Below are positions 20,943 to 32,458 of a DNA stretch of 64,000 nt, piece after piece (the first letter of the stretch is position 1; every line of letters begins with the position of its first letter). A program made the translations under genes and the position numbers. The stretch covers positions 1,178,001 through 1,242,000 of the forward strand of contig NC_058163.1 of NCBI RefSeq assembly GCF_020080835.1, read 5' to 3'. The stretch comes from Cotesia glomerata. Taxonomy: Eukaryota; Arthropoda; Insecta; Hymenoptera; Braconidae. Under the pieces are notes generated by a model that saw only the letters and a list, made by a program, of their open reading frames with translations, was not told the DNA's origin and made no database searches.

Positions 20943-23900
20943 GTAACTATTAACAATCAACATTTTATTATTTTTTTTAAACAATATATTTAAATAGTAA
21001 CAACCTTGCAGTCACTTTGTGACTGCCGTGACTTGTGAACTATAAATAGATAAAATTTACCTTTATTAAATAATAAATTTTGTTAAATTGCACTGTACTT
21101 TTTTAACTATTGAAGTTTTTGAAGATATAAGCTCATCCCGATGTTACACTCGTCAAGAGCTTTCATTTGAGTACCCACATGCATTTTTGATATATTTTTC
21201 ATATATACATATATATAATATATATAAATATATGAAAAATTGATGTGGGTACTCGAATGAAAGGTCTTGATGAGTGTAACATCAGGATGAGCTTATATCT
21301 TTAAAAATTACAATAGTTCACAAGATACAAGGAAAATTCTTAATTATTGAGATTTTTCAAGATATAAACTCATTTCGATGTTACACTCATCGAGAGCTTT
21401 CATTTGAGTACCCACATGGCATTTTTTTATATATTTTATATGTATGATATTTGTGGAATATATAAATATATAAAATATATGAAAAATTGATGTGGGTACT
21501 CAAATGAAAGGTCTCGATGAATGCAATATCAGGGTAAGCTTATATCTTTAAAATTGTCAATAGTTCACAAGATACAAGGAAATTTCTTAATTATCGAGAT
21601 TTGTTAAGATATAAACTCATTTCGATGTTACACTCATCGAAAGCTTTCATTTGAGTACCCACATACATTTTTGATATATTTTTCATATATACATATATGA
21701 TATTTATAAATATATAAAATATATGAAAAATTGATGTGGGTACTCAAATGAAAGGTCTCGATGAATGCAATATCAGGGTAAGCTTATATCTTTAAAAATG
21801 TCAATAGTTCACAAGATACAAGGAAATTTCTTAATTATTGAGATTTTTCAAGATATAAACTCATTTCGATGTTACACTCATCGAGAGCTTTCATTTGAGT
21901 ACCCACATACATTTTTGATATATTTTTCATATATACATATATGATATTTATAAATATATAAAATATATGAAAAATTGATGTGGGTACTCAAATGAAAGGT
22001 CTCGATGAATGCAATATCAGAGTGAGCTTATATCTTTAAAAATGTCAATAGTTCACAAGATACAAGGAAATTTCTTAATTATTGAGATTTTTCAAGATAT
22101 AAACTCATTTCGATGTTACACTCATCGAGAGCTTTCATTTGAGTACCCACATACATTTTTGATATATTTTTCATATATACATATATGATATTTATAAATA
22201 TATAAAATATATGAAAAATTGATGTGGGTACTCAAATTAAAGGTCTCGATGAATGCAATATCAGAGTGAGCTTATGTCTTTAAAAATGTCAATAGTTCAC
22301 AAGATACAAGGAAATTTCTTAATTATTGAGATTTTTCAAGATATAAACTCATTTCGATGTTACACTCATCGAGAGCTTTCATTTGAGTACCCACATACAT
22401 TTTTGATATATTTTTCATATATACATATATGATATTTATAAATATATAAGATATATGAAAAATTGATGTGGGTACTCAAATGAAAGGTCTCGATGAATGC
22501 AATATCAGAGTGAGCTTATATCTTTAAAAATGTCAATAGTTCACAAGATACAAGGAAATTTCTTAATTATTGAGATTTTTCAAGATATAAACTCATTTCG
22601 ATGTTACACTCATCGAGAGCTTTCATTTGAGTACCCACATACATTTTTGATATATTTTTCATATATACATATATGATATTTATAAATATATAAAATATAT
22701 GAAAAATTGATGTGGGTACTCAAATTAAAGGTCTCGATGAATGCAATATCAGGGTAAGCTTATATCTGTAAAAATGTCAATAGTTCACAATATACAAGGT
22801 CATTTCTTAGATATTGACATTTTTTAAAATGTAAGCTCATCCCGATGTTACACTCATCAAGAGCTTTTATTTGAGTACCCACATGCATTTTTTATATTTT
22901 TTTCATATACACATATATATAATATATATAAATATATAAAATATATGAAAAATTGATGTGGGTACTCAAATGAAAGGTCTTGACGAGTGTAACATCGGGA
23001 TGAGCTTATATTCTAAAAAATGTCAATAGTTCACAAGCTACAGGATCATTTCTTAAATATCTATCTAGAGAATCGTCTTATTATTTTGATAATATAGATA
23101 AACTTTCCAAATTTACTTAACTAAAAAAAATTTTCAGAAAACCCAGTAGACGACGAACCAGGAATTTGTGACTCTGGATCAACAATTATGCCAGGTGATC
23201 ATGACACACAGCAAAATAACAAGCCTATAATGCGCAAACAAGACAAACGAATTACTAACCGGTAAGTAATTAATTTTCACAAAATTATAACAGTAAAATT
23301 AAGCGACACCTGTCAATTTTTATAAAAAAGTTTCTAATCTCAAAAATATTTCTTTTTATAATAAATTTCTAATAAAAATAAAAATTGACAGAAATCAATT
23401 GATTTTATAAATTGAACATAATTAAATAAATAACAATATTTACACGATAATGATGTCCTAAACAGGCCGATTCATATCAACAAAGGAAAGCAACAACGGG
23501 ATAGGCGAAAACTACGCGAAAAGCGGCGAAGTACCGGCGTCGTCCACTTGCCGTCAACAGAGGTAATTTAAAAAAAAAACACAATTTATTAAAAAACGTT
23601 TGATTAGGTTTTAGTTACGTTTATTTTAGTTTTTTGTTTTATTTTAAACCCGTAGAGTACTGGAGGTAGTACTGGAGAAGATGAGGAAGAGCTTGTTGGC
23701 ACATGTGTCGAAACTAAAAACAATACCCAGCATAATGAATTTCTTGAACATGAACTTGTTGAAGTAAGTTTTTTTTTTTTTAGTTGTATTGGTTTATTTT
23801 TTTTTAGTTAAATTTATTTTTTTAAACCGTCTTTATGACACTGAGGTTACATTTATTTATTTAATAATTTTTTTAATTAATTAAAAGAAAAATTTAAGCT

Positions 23901-26168
23901 GTCAAAAATTATTAATTTAATTTTTTAAAAATAATTTTTTTTTAAATAATTTAAAAAAAAAAAAATTTTTTTTTAAATAACTTTTTTTAAAAAAAATTTT
24001 TTTTTTAAATAATTAAAAAAAAAAATTTTTTTTTAAATAATTTAAAAAAAAAAAAATTTTTTTTTTAAATAATTAAAAAAAAATTTTTTTTAAATAATTT
24101 TTTTTTGTCAAATAAAATTGTTAAATTTAATGTCTAATTTCAGTGTCATTGTTGAAGAACAGTCAACAGGTTAATAACTCATAACACTTAACTTATTATT
24201 ATTATTTTGTTTCAGGAAAGAACAGCTAAAGTTTACACACAACGAAGAAATAAAAGGTATTACTTACATTTTTGAAGTTATAAACTCCAAAACAATGTTA
24301 CTGACTAATTATTATTTTTATTATTTTTCAGTCATTCGGATCTTGAAGCTGATGATGAAGAATTTGACTCACTAAACCAGTCTGACAGCGTTAATCAATC
24401 AGACCACGGTCACCACAGTCATCATGCAAATCAATTAAATTCTATGAATCGTGATCATATACCAACACCTACTGATGACAATCCTCAAGACGTAAGTTAA
24501 TTATTATTATTAAAATTTATAAAAATTGTCAATTTTTTTAACTTTTATAAAAATAATATTTATTAAAGAGATCCAAGTACCCTCCTAGTGTAAAGAATGT
24601 CTATAAAAAAATAATACGTAGAAATACTTTTATCTAAAAATTAATTTTTAAAAATTAATAACATTTTTGAGGAAATTTCCGAAAAATTTAGTCATTAAAA
24701 AATTATTAACATTTAATTGACTAATAAAAAATGTAGCACTCTGAATTACCGGTATACATTTGACAACACAAAAAGAGTGTCCCTAACCTTCAAATTTATT
24801 TATGTTTACTGTCTAACTAAAATTACTAAGATCTTCTAGCATTTTAAAAACCGCGGTTACTTATGCGCATGAGTAACTGCGCAAGCGGTGTTGCCAAGTC
24901 AAATACAAGACTTTAAAGAACGCAAGTTCCGAGTGATTTTTTATAAAAAATATAAAATATCTCCGTAATACGTTCGAAAAGATACTTTTTTTATTGTTTT
25001 AATCGAAAGCTTATTATTTTTTCAATCAAATTCAATGAAAATAAAATTTTTTTTAAATCGTTAATTGCATTAAATTCTCAACCAAATACCGGCTGATGGA
25101 ATCTCCATTCATGTAAAAATTACAATATTCACCCTAATTATTTAATTAAAATCCCGGAAACTTGTTATTTAATTTAATTAATTATTAGGCTACGTAGAAT
25201 TTACAAATTTTCAGGAAGTTTTAAAAATTTTCGCGTGGATCTCCTTAAGCAACTTATTAAAATAAATTCTCTACATTTTTAAATTTGCCGCGCTTGGTAT
25301 TAGCCGCCATTTTGTGGCGCGGGAATTGCAGCCGCCATTTTGTCGAATACTCTCGACAATCTCTATTTTTAATGAATTAGCCTTTTATAAAACAATTTTA
25401 TGCAATAAAAACTTGAATAATTATTTTTCAAGTCGATTTTTAACTAATAAGTGATGAAAAAAAAATTAAATATTCCGGAAATTTACTTTTTTAAAATTTT
25501 TTTATTAATTATTAGGCTACTTAGATTGAATTTACAAATTTTCAGGAAGTTTTAAAAATTTTCCCGTGAATCTCCTTAAGTAACTTATTAAAATAAATTC
25601 TCTACATTTTTAAATTTGCTGCGCTTGGTATTAACCGCCAATTTGTGGCGCGGGAATTGCAGCCGCCATTTTGTCGAATACTCTCGACAATCTCTATTTT
25701 TAATGATTTTTAATGAATTAGCCTTTTATAAAACAATTTTATGCAATAAAAACTTGAATAATTATTTTTCAAGTCGATTTTTAACTAACAAGTAATGAAA
25801 AAAAATTAATTTACTGTTTTTTAATTTATTTATCAATTATTAGGCTACGTAGATTGAATTAACAAATTTTCAGGAAGTTTTAAAAATTTTACTGCGTGGA
25901 TCTTCTTAAATTTATAAAAATTCTCAATTATTTTAATATTAAAAAAAAAAAATTTTTTGTAACTTTAAAATATTCTTCTCAGTTACTAGAACGTGCACAA
26001 AAAGAAAACAGACGGCTCATAACGCTCCTGGAGAACCAAGACCAGAAAATAATGGCCCTGGAAGCTCAACTTCTTCAGCAGCAACGCGAAATGGCGATCG
26101 AGCGCGACAGACTGCGCGACGAGAACGCAGCGCTCATTCGCGCAATGGCCGCTCTGGCTAGTAATTAA
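20777..26168 (+). CDS. PAWR: PAWR (Par-4, prostate apoptosis response 4) orthologue, seven coding exons
   Basis: Coding exons 20777-20942, 23138-23261, 23466-23562, 23656-23763, 24216-24256, 24332-24491 and 25983-26168 join in phase with GT-AG introns to give 293 residues; human PAWR has 340. The decisive block is RDRRKLREKRRSTGVVHLP at residues 108-126. It matches the nuclear-localisation and SAC-domain core of Par-4, and T120 sits where rat Thr155, the PKA site, lies. The C-terminal exon encodes a leucine-zipper coiled coil (residues 233-293). Par-4 is a pro-apoptotic regulator that binds partners such as atypical PKC and WT1 through its zipper. The middle is acidic and rich in Asp, Ser and His. 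The vertebrate N-terminal VASA region is not recognisable. The gene converges with DUSP10. Confidence 0.9.
20996..23075 (-). mobile_element. Helitron-like element, copy 4, in PAWR intron 1
   Basis: The left end is a diverged ATAGTAACAACCTTGCAGTCAC with the conserved hairpin GCAGTCAC/GTGACTGC. The right end is CTATCTAGAGA near 23070. The interior holds at least five palindromic minisatellite units with an exact 244 bp period; TGAGTACCCACATAC occurs at 21652, 21896, 22140, 22384 and 22628. Near-identity of the units implies recent expansion. The element leaves only about 53 and 62 bases of the 2.2 kb intron outside it. Confidence 0.65.
23138..23261 (+). CDS. PAWR: PAWR coding exon 2
   Basis: Acceptor TTTTCAG at 23131-23137 and donor CG|GTAAGT at 23262. 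It encodes an acidic then basic linker ending KQDKRITNR, in phase with both neighbours. Confidence 0.82.
23466..23562 (+). CDS. PAWR: PAWR coding exon 3 (SAC core)
   Basis: Acceptor AACAG at 23461-23465 and donor GAG|GTAATT at 23563. It encodes RRKLREKRRSTGVVHLP, the most conserved Par-4 segment, with the RRST phosphoacceptor context. Confidence 0.92.
23656..23763 (+). CDS. PAWR: PAWR coding exon 4
   Basis: 36 codons between acceptor CCCGTAG and donor GAA|GTAAGT, phase 0 at both ends. Acidic and serine-rich (TGEDEEELVG). Confidence 0.78.
23770..24130. repeat. Alternating poly-A/poly-T low-complexity tract
   Basis: Runs of T and A of 5-12 bases alternate with TAAATAATTT through 23,880-24,110, inside PAWR intron 4. 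Nothing coding. Confidence 0.8.
24216..24256 (+). CDS. PAWR: PAWR coding exon 5 (41-base microexon-like)
   Basis: Acceptor TTGTTTCAG and donor AAAAG|GTATTA give 41 bases, encoding ERTAKVYTQRRNK, a basic segment, in phase with exons 4 and 6. Confidence 0.72.
24332..24491 (+). CDS. PAWR: PAWR coding exon 6
   Basis: Acceptor TTTTTCAG and donor GAC|GTAAGT. It encodes a polar segment rich in Asp, Ser, Asn and His (HSDLEADDEEFDS, GHHSHH), likely disordered. Confidence 0.78.
24492..25180. other. First half of PAWR intron 6, mostly unique
   Basis: AT-rich intronic DNA with a GC-richer patch at 24850-24900 (GCGCATGAGTAACTGCGCAAG, an imperfect palindrome). No open frame with protein resemblance. Confidence 0.4.
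25181..25975. repeat. Family D tandem repeat (about 327 bp unit) with YY1-like motifs
   Basis: Units start at ATTATTAGGCTACGTAGA (about 25181, 25507 and 25836), giving offsets of about 325-330 bp; the third is partial and abuts PAWR exon 7. Each full unit carries two GCCGCCATTTTGT-type words (one sometimes CCGCCAATTTG) and TGGCGCGGGAATT. The same family recurs at 29.7-30.3 kb. The paired motifs resemble YY1/Pho sites, but may simply be part of the repeat. Confidence 0.8.
25983..26168 (+). CDS. PAWR: PAWR coding exon 7 (leucine zipper, terminal)
   Basis: Acceptor TTCTCAG at 25976-25982; 61 codons and a TAA stop at 26166. It encodes a heptad coiled coil with LLERAQKENRRLITLLENQ and later DRLRDENAALIRAMAAL. 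It is far richer in G+C than the flanking DNA. It matches the C-terminal zipper of Par-4. Confidence 0.88.
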   Translation, partial: LLERAQKENRRLITLLENQDQKIMALEAQLLQQQREMAIERDRLRDENAALIRAMAALASN

Positions 26169-26371
26169 TTTTTTTTAAACATATATTTCGCCTAAATTTT
26201 TATCAACTATCGACTACATTCAACGTAATTGTAATTAGTTACTTACTTACTTATTTTAGAATAATTTCCTAGATTTTATTATTTTTTGATTCTTCTTTTG
26301 TACTCTAGCTTAATTATATATTCTTATATTTCGATAAATATGCTTATAGATATGTTATGTTAGTATTCATA

Positions 26372-26385
26372 AATAAATAAATAAA
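26372..26385 (+). terminator. Polyadenylation signals for PAWR
   Basis: Three overlapping AATAAA hexamers lie about 205 bases after the stop codon, giving a plausible short 3' UTR. Confidence 0.55.
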
Positions 26386-26562
26386 ATTTAATTGTACTCA
26401 CCTGTCAGAATTTTTCATTCTATCCACACGCGCGCCATCTTGCTAAATTTTAAATTTGTCACCTACGCTGCCTAGCGGCCATTTAAGAACTAAAAATTGA
26501 AATAGTGCCATTTTAGTCGTGAAAATTAATTAGTCAGCATAAAAAAATTTTTATGCAATAAA

Positions 26563-28346
26563 GTAAAAGGCCCAATTATTGACAGGAGTCTAAATATTGA
26601 CACCCTAAATTATTTTTAAATATATTTAATTATCTGTAATAAGAATAACTATCATATAAATTTTTATTAAATTCTAATTCATTAAAAAATTGAAATAAAT
26701 TACTGTCAGTTAATATTAAATATTAATTATTAAAAAATAAAGTTAGCACCAGTTAAAACCAGCTTACGAGCGTCCATTTTCTTAATAACTTTGGTTAGAA
26801 AAGCAATTTTTTTAAATGCCGAGTTTAAATTAATTTCTTCATCTAATAATATGATCTTTTTTTTTTTAATTAACAATATACGAAAAATTTATAAAATTGA
26901 ATAATCGAAATTAATTGTTTCCTTTATAATACTTAAATAATGGGTGTCAATAACTAGTTGATAATTTTTAAGTTGAATCTCATATTGACAGCCAGTCGAC
27001 AGCGCTAAGACGCCTTTTTTTGACTTTAACCTAAAAAATTAACTGTAAGAGTTTGAACTCTTCCGATTAAATAAATTATTTTTAAATTAATTTTTATATT
27101 TTTAATAGTAATCAATCATTTATAGAAATTATTATTAATAAACTTTAATAATATTGATTACTTAATAATAAGTTTCGATAAATAAGAATAAGCAGATGAT
27201 TCTAGGCATGCGCAGTATAGGTGTCAATAATTGGGGCTAAGGTATGTCAGTAATTAGATCAATCAATTTTTTAACCTGTCAATAATTGGTGTCTCCGGAT
27301 AATCTATTTAATTATTTAAAATTAATTAGTAAATATCAGTGATTATGATTTTGAAAAAAGAAATTGATTAGTAAAAACATTACTTGAGACATTACCACCA
27401 ACAAAATTCAACAATAGGAAAAGCCCTAATTATTGACAGGAGTCTAAATATTGACACCCTAAATTATTTTTAAATATATTTAATTATCTGTAATAAGAAT
27501 AACTATCATATAAATTCTTATTAAATTCTAATTAATTAAAAAATTGAAAAAAATTACTGTCAGTTAATATTAAATATTAATTATTAAAAAATAAAGTTAG
27601 CACCAGTCAAAACCAGATTACGAGCGTCCATTTTCTTAACAACTTTGGTTAGAAAAGCAATTTTTTTAAATGCCGAGTTTAAATTAATTTCTTCATCTAA
27701 TAATATGATCTTTTTTTTTTTTTAATTAACAATATATGAAAAATTTATAAAATTGAATGATCGAAATTAATTGTTTCCTTTATAATATTTAAATAATGGG
27801 TGTCAATAACTAGTTGATAATTTTTAAGTTGAATCTCATATTGACAGCCAGTCGACAGCGCTATCACGCCTTTTTTTGACTTTAACCTAAAAAATTAACT
27901 GTAAGAGTTTGAACTCTTCCGATTAAATAAATTATTTTTAAATTAATTTTTATATTTTTAATAGTAATCAATCATTTATAGAAATTATTATTAATAAACT
28001 TTAATAATATTGATTACTTAATAATAAGTTTCGATGAATAAGAATAAGCAGATGATTCTAGGCATGCGCAGTATAGGTGTCAATAATTGGGGCTAAGGTA
28101 TGTCAATAATTAGACCAATCAGTTTTTTAACCTGTCAATAATTGGTGTCTCCGGATAATCTATTTAATTATTTAAAATTAATTAGTAAATATCAGTGATT
28201 ATGATTTTGAAAAAAGAAATTGATTAGTAAAAACATTACTTGAGACATTACCACAAACAAAATTCATCGATATTGATATTTGATTGCTTAAAAAAAATCA
28301 AATCATAACTTTGTCTCTTATAGTGTCAATAATCGAGGCTTTTACC
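26563..28346. mobile_element. Transposon-like element as a tandem dimer (854 bp offset)
   Basis: Two near-identical copies start at about 26563 and 27420; AATTATTGACAGGAGTCTAA recurs with an 854 bp offset. The outer ends are inverted: GTAAAAGGCCCAATTATTGACA at the left, and the complement of GGTAAAAGCCTCGATTATTG at the right. Inverted outer ends suggest a cut-and-paste element that was internally duplicated. No transposase frame is visible. It lies in the convergent space between PAWR and DUSP10. Confidence 0.65.
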
Positions 28347-29700
28347 TTATATGTGGTGTATAATTACAATATATTTTGTGTAAAAAATGTCAACTTGTCT
28401 GGAAATATTTTTTATGGTGAGTAAAAAAAACATTTTTTTTGCTATCTCAATTCTTTATTAATTATTAATTCATTAACCAATTAATATTTTATAAAATATC
28501 TTATTTCTTAAAAATAATATATATAATTCACGCGTTATCTTTTTTTTATTTAAATTATTTCCCATAATTATTTACAAACTTAACCTCTCAATTAAAATGG
28601 CTAACCTTAAAATAAACATTCGTTGGGATTCGCTTAAAATAAATTACAATATAAATTTATAAATAAACAATACTTTTAAAACGACAATTTTGTTTTCTTC
28701 TATGTTTTTTTTTGCACGCGAAACCTCAAAATATTTACATAAATATTTTACAATAAATCTAATTTTAAAAATATGACCTTTTATTTAAATATTTTACGTA
28801 GTTTAAAAGGCTTTTTTCATTACTGATATGTAATTATTTTGTTTATTGTCAAGTTGAGGTTATGTAGGCCATTTATAATGTTTTCTTCCTTAAAAATAAT
28901 TAATATATATAAATTTGTTTAATCAATACTCATTCATTATTAATTAAATATAAATATACATCTTTAACTTTCATACACCGACTCATTCCTTGCATTTGAT
29001 ATTTTTGGTATATTTACACTGTTATTATCAATAAAATAAATTTAATGGTTAATTTAACCATCAAAGTAAGCTACCGATCAATACTGAACTCTATTAATTA
29101 AAAAAAACGGTTAATTATTAATTAATAAGCGGCAAAATGTCCCGAACGACTAGATCACTTGGATCCTAATGACCCTTAAATGCTAAAAAAATTACAGGAA
29201 CAAATTATACATGTATAGGAAGTGCTAAAATATAAATGTCCAAGGAAGAGCTTTCGCCATTTTTTTTTCTTCCATCTCGCGATTTAATTGTCTTCCCGTG
29301 AGCTTTATTCTAAGCGAATTAAAGATGTTTCAAGTTCGGTGGAAAGAAAAAAAGTGAACCTTTTATTTAATTATAAATATCGATAACAAATTTTTAAGAG
29401 TAATAAAGAACTTGCATTAAATTATTGAATTTTTAAATTTTTAATTTCTTCTTTAGAAGCTTTATTCAAAGGCTGTGATGTCATTTAGTAACGCCATCTT
29501 ACGGCGAAATTTAAAAATATTTGTTGGCAGTTTTGAAAAGAAAATACAGCCGTTTTACCAAATATAGTAATTAATCCTTCATCACATATTTTTATTTAAA
29601 CTATTAATTTAAAAATAACTAGAAAATAAATAATAATTACTTGTTTGTCCTAATAGTTATTTTTTAGGTTAGGTATGTCACTTAGTTGTTATTTAAGGTG
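28347..29700. other. Convergent intergenic DNA / possible DUSP10 3' UTR
   Basis: Single-copy DNA with no coding block. The patch at 29110-29350 is more complex than its surroundings. Several TTTATT words could serve as minus-strand polyadenylation signals, so part may be DUSP10 3' UTR; I cannot place its end. Confidence 0.3.
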
Positions 29701-29729
29701 GCGCTATACAGAAAATCCAAGTGTATTAG

Positions 29730-30335
29730 CTTGGTATTGGCCACCATTTTGTGGCGCGGGAATTGCAGCCGCCATTTTGTCGAATACTCTTGACAATCTC
29801 TTTTTTTAACGATTTCTAATGAATTAGCCTTTTATAAAACAATTTTATGCTATAAAAACTTGAATAATTATTTTTTAAGAAGATTTTTAACTAACAAGTG
29901 ATGAAAAAAAAAATAATATATCCCCGAGACCTGTTTTTGAATTTTATTAATTATTAGGCTACGTAGAATTTACAAATTTTCAGGAAGTTTTAAAAATTTT
30001 GGATTTTCTTAAGTAACTTATTAAAATAAATTCTCTACATTTTTAAATTTGCCGCGCTTGATATTAACCGCCAATTTGTGGCGCGGGAATTCCAGCCGCC
30101 ATTTTGTCGAATACTCTTGACAATCTCTTTTTTTAACGATTTCTAATGAATTAGCCTTTTATAAAGCAATTTTATGCAATAAAAACTTAAATTATTATTT
30201 TTTAAGTAGATTTTTAACTAATAAGTGATGAAAAAAATTAAATATCGCGGAAATTTACTGTTTTTTAATTTTTTCATCAATTATTAGGCTACGTAGATTA
30301 AATTTACAAATTTTTAAAATTTTATTGCATAAATC
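29730..30335. repeat. Family D repeat, second locus
   Basis: Two units share ATTATTAGGCTACGTAGA, TGGCGCGGGAATT and GCCGCCATTTTGTCGAATA with the PAWR intron 6 array. It is positioned just beyond the DUSP10 stop codon, about 4 kb from the first locus. Confidence 0.8.
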
Positions 30336-30359
30336 TGCTTAAATAATTTTTTATAATTA

Positions 30360-30625
30360 AAAAATAAATTTTAGTGATATTTAATTAATTAAATTAATTA
30401 ATTAAATTAAGTTAATTAATTAATTAAATAAATAAATAAAATAAATAAATAAATCAATTTAATTAATTAATTAATTAATTTTAGTAATTGATTAATTAAT
30501 TAATTAATTACAGTAATTAATTAAATTAATTAATTTTAGTCATTAATTAATTTAGGTAATTAATTAAATAAATAAATAAATTAATTAATTAATTAACTAA
30601 ATAAATTAATTAATTTAATGCAAGT
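30360..30625. repeat. (TTAA)n low-complexity tract
   Basis: Almost entirely TTAATTAA and AAATAAAT words over about 260 bp; no coding potential. Confidence 0.9.
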
Positions 30626-30891
30626 TCTCTATTAATTTAATAAAAATTAAAAACTAAATCTGCACGAGAAGCTAAAACCGTCCAGTCTTAAAACAATGTC
30701 CACACAAATCCCTGTTATAGGTTATAAGTACAATCTCATTACAGCCGGCGACCTCTTAGATATTTATCATCAGACTTTTACCGATCGGCCGGATTAATTA
30801 ATTACAATAATAATAATCGTAATAATAATAACAAAAGACACGTTGCGATATGTTAACATGATACGCGCACTTAATTAATTCAATAAACAAT

Positions 30892-31226
30892 CTAAACACT
30901 GCAGCCGGAGGTAACTTGTTCGGTATGACTCCACTGGTAGTGACTCTTCTCCTCCTGCAGGTTAGGTTCCTGTTTGTTCTGTTCCTCCGAGGGCGCTGCG
31001 GGAGCGCAGTCGCTAGCTGCCTTCAGTCCTTGCTCGAGCTCGAGCAACTGGCCCATGAAGTTCAGGTTTGGACTTATTATGGGACGCGCATTTTTCACCA
31101 GTTTGTATGCGTCGATCATTGCCAGGCCTTTGTGTCGCATTATGTATGCGATCGCTATTGTCGCGCTACGTGATATTCCGGCTTGGCAATGCACCAGTAC
31201 GCTGCAGCCGGCTTTTCTTGCATCCT
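30892..31226 (-). CDS. DUSP10: DUSP10 coding exon 3 (catalytic loop, terminal)
   Basis: Acceptor TTTTTGCAG at 31227. The first two bases complete a Glu codon, and the frame runs through VLVHCQAGISRSATIAIAY and NFMGQLLELE to TAG at 30892. The C-terminal tail after residue 430 is poorly conserved and Gln/Glu rich. Confidence 0.93.
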
Positions 31227-32423
31227 CTGCAAAAAAAACAAACAAAAATTATTAGTTTTTCATTTTTATCTTTAATTTAAGATTACTTTGTAATTATTGA
31301 GGCTAAAAATTTCTACTTAAAAGTTTCCTTAAACCTCCCTCTAAAAATTTCTACCATAAATTTTAAAAATATCTTCACCAGTTCCTCAAAAAAATCCATT
31401 CAAAATCAAATAATGACTAAAAATTCGATTTTTACATTATGAATTTCAAAATCTAACTAATATTTAATCTACAGATCCTAAAACTTTCTTTGAGAGCTTA
31501 AAAGTTTCCTTGAACCTTCCTCTACAAATTCTTTACCAAAATTTCCAAAATATCTTCGCCAGTTCTTCAAAAAACTTTATTTAAAATCATTTAAAAGCTA
31601 ATAATGATCAAAAATTGAATTACTTCATTATAAATCTTAAATGATTGATAACTTTTGATCTATTGATCTTAAAAACTTTTTTTTGGGCTTAAAAGTTTCT
31701 TTAAACATTTCTCTACAAATTCCTTCCATAAATTTTCAAAATATCTTCACTCATTCCTCAAAAAAATCCATCCAAAATTGAATAATGACCAAAAATTCGT
31801 ATTTTACATTATGAATCTTAAAATTAATATAACTTTTGATCCAATGATCCTAAAATCTTCTTTTTGGGCTTTAAAGTTTTCTCCAACTCTCCTCTACAAA
31901 TTCTTTACAAAAATTTCCAAAATATCTTCACCAATTCCTCAAAAAAATCCATCCAAAATCTTTCAAAATCAAATAATGACCAAAAATTCGTTTTTTACAT
32001 TATAAATCTTAAAATTCAAATAACTTTTGATCTATTGCTTCTAAAAACTTTTTTTTGAGCTTTAAAGTTTCCTTAAACCTTCCTCTACAAATTCCTACCA
32101 TAAATTTCCAAAATATTTCAACCAGTTCCTCAAAAAACCCTATTTAAAATTCCTAATATCAAAAAATTAGATTTTTTCATTATAAAATTTTTCTTCCATT
32201 AATTATTAATAAAATTAATATTTTTAAGCGTGTATCACTATCTAATTCCAGCAAGTGATAGTAAATTTATCTATAACAATTTACTCGACACAATATACAA
32301 AGAATGAGTCACGCGCCTAGATTTGACAAGATTAATATATATAAATATCTCGGTAATTGATGACGTAACAAAGTAATTTTTCGGTCTACCGAGATAAATT
32401 CAACTACAAGGTCCTAATTTTAC

Positions 32424-32458
<35 letters not shown>

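Noticed and set aside
20996..23075. CRISPR-like regular array
   Set aside because: The 244 bp period, palindromic units with no variable spacers and the eukaryotic intron context exclude CRISPR.
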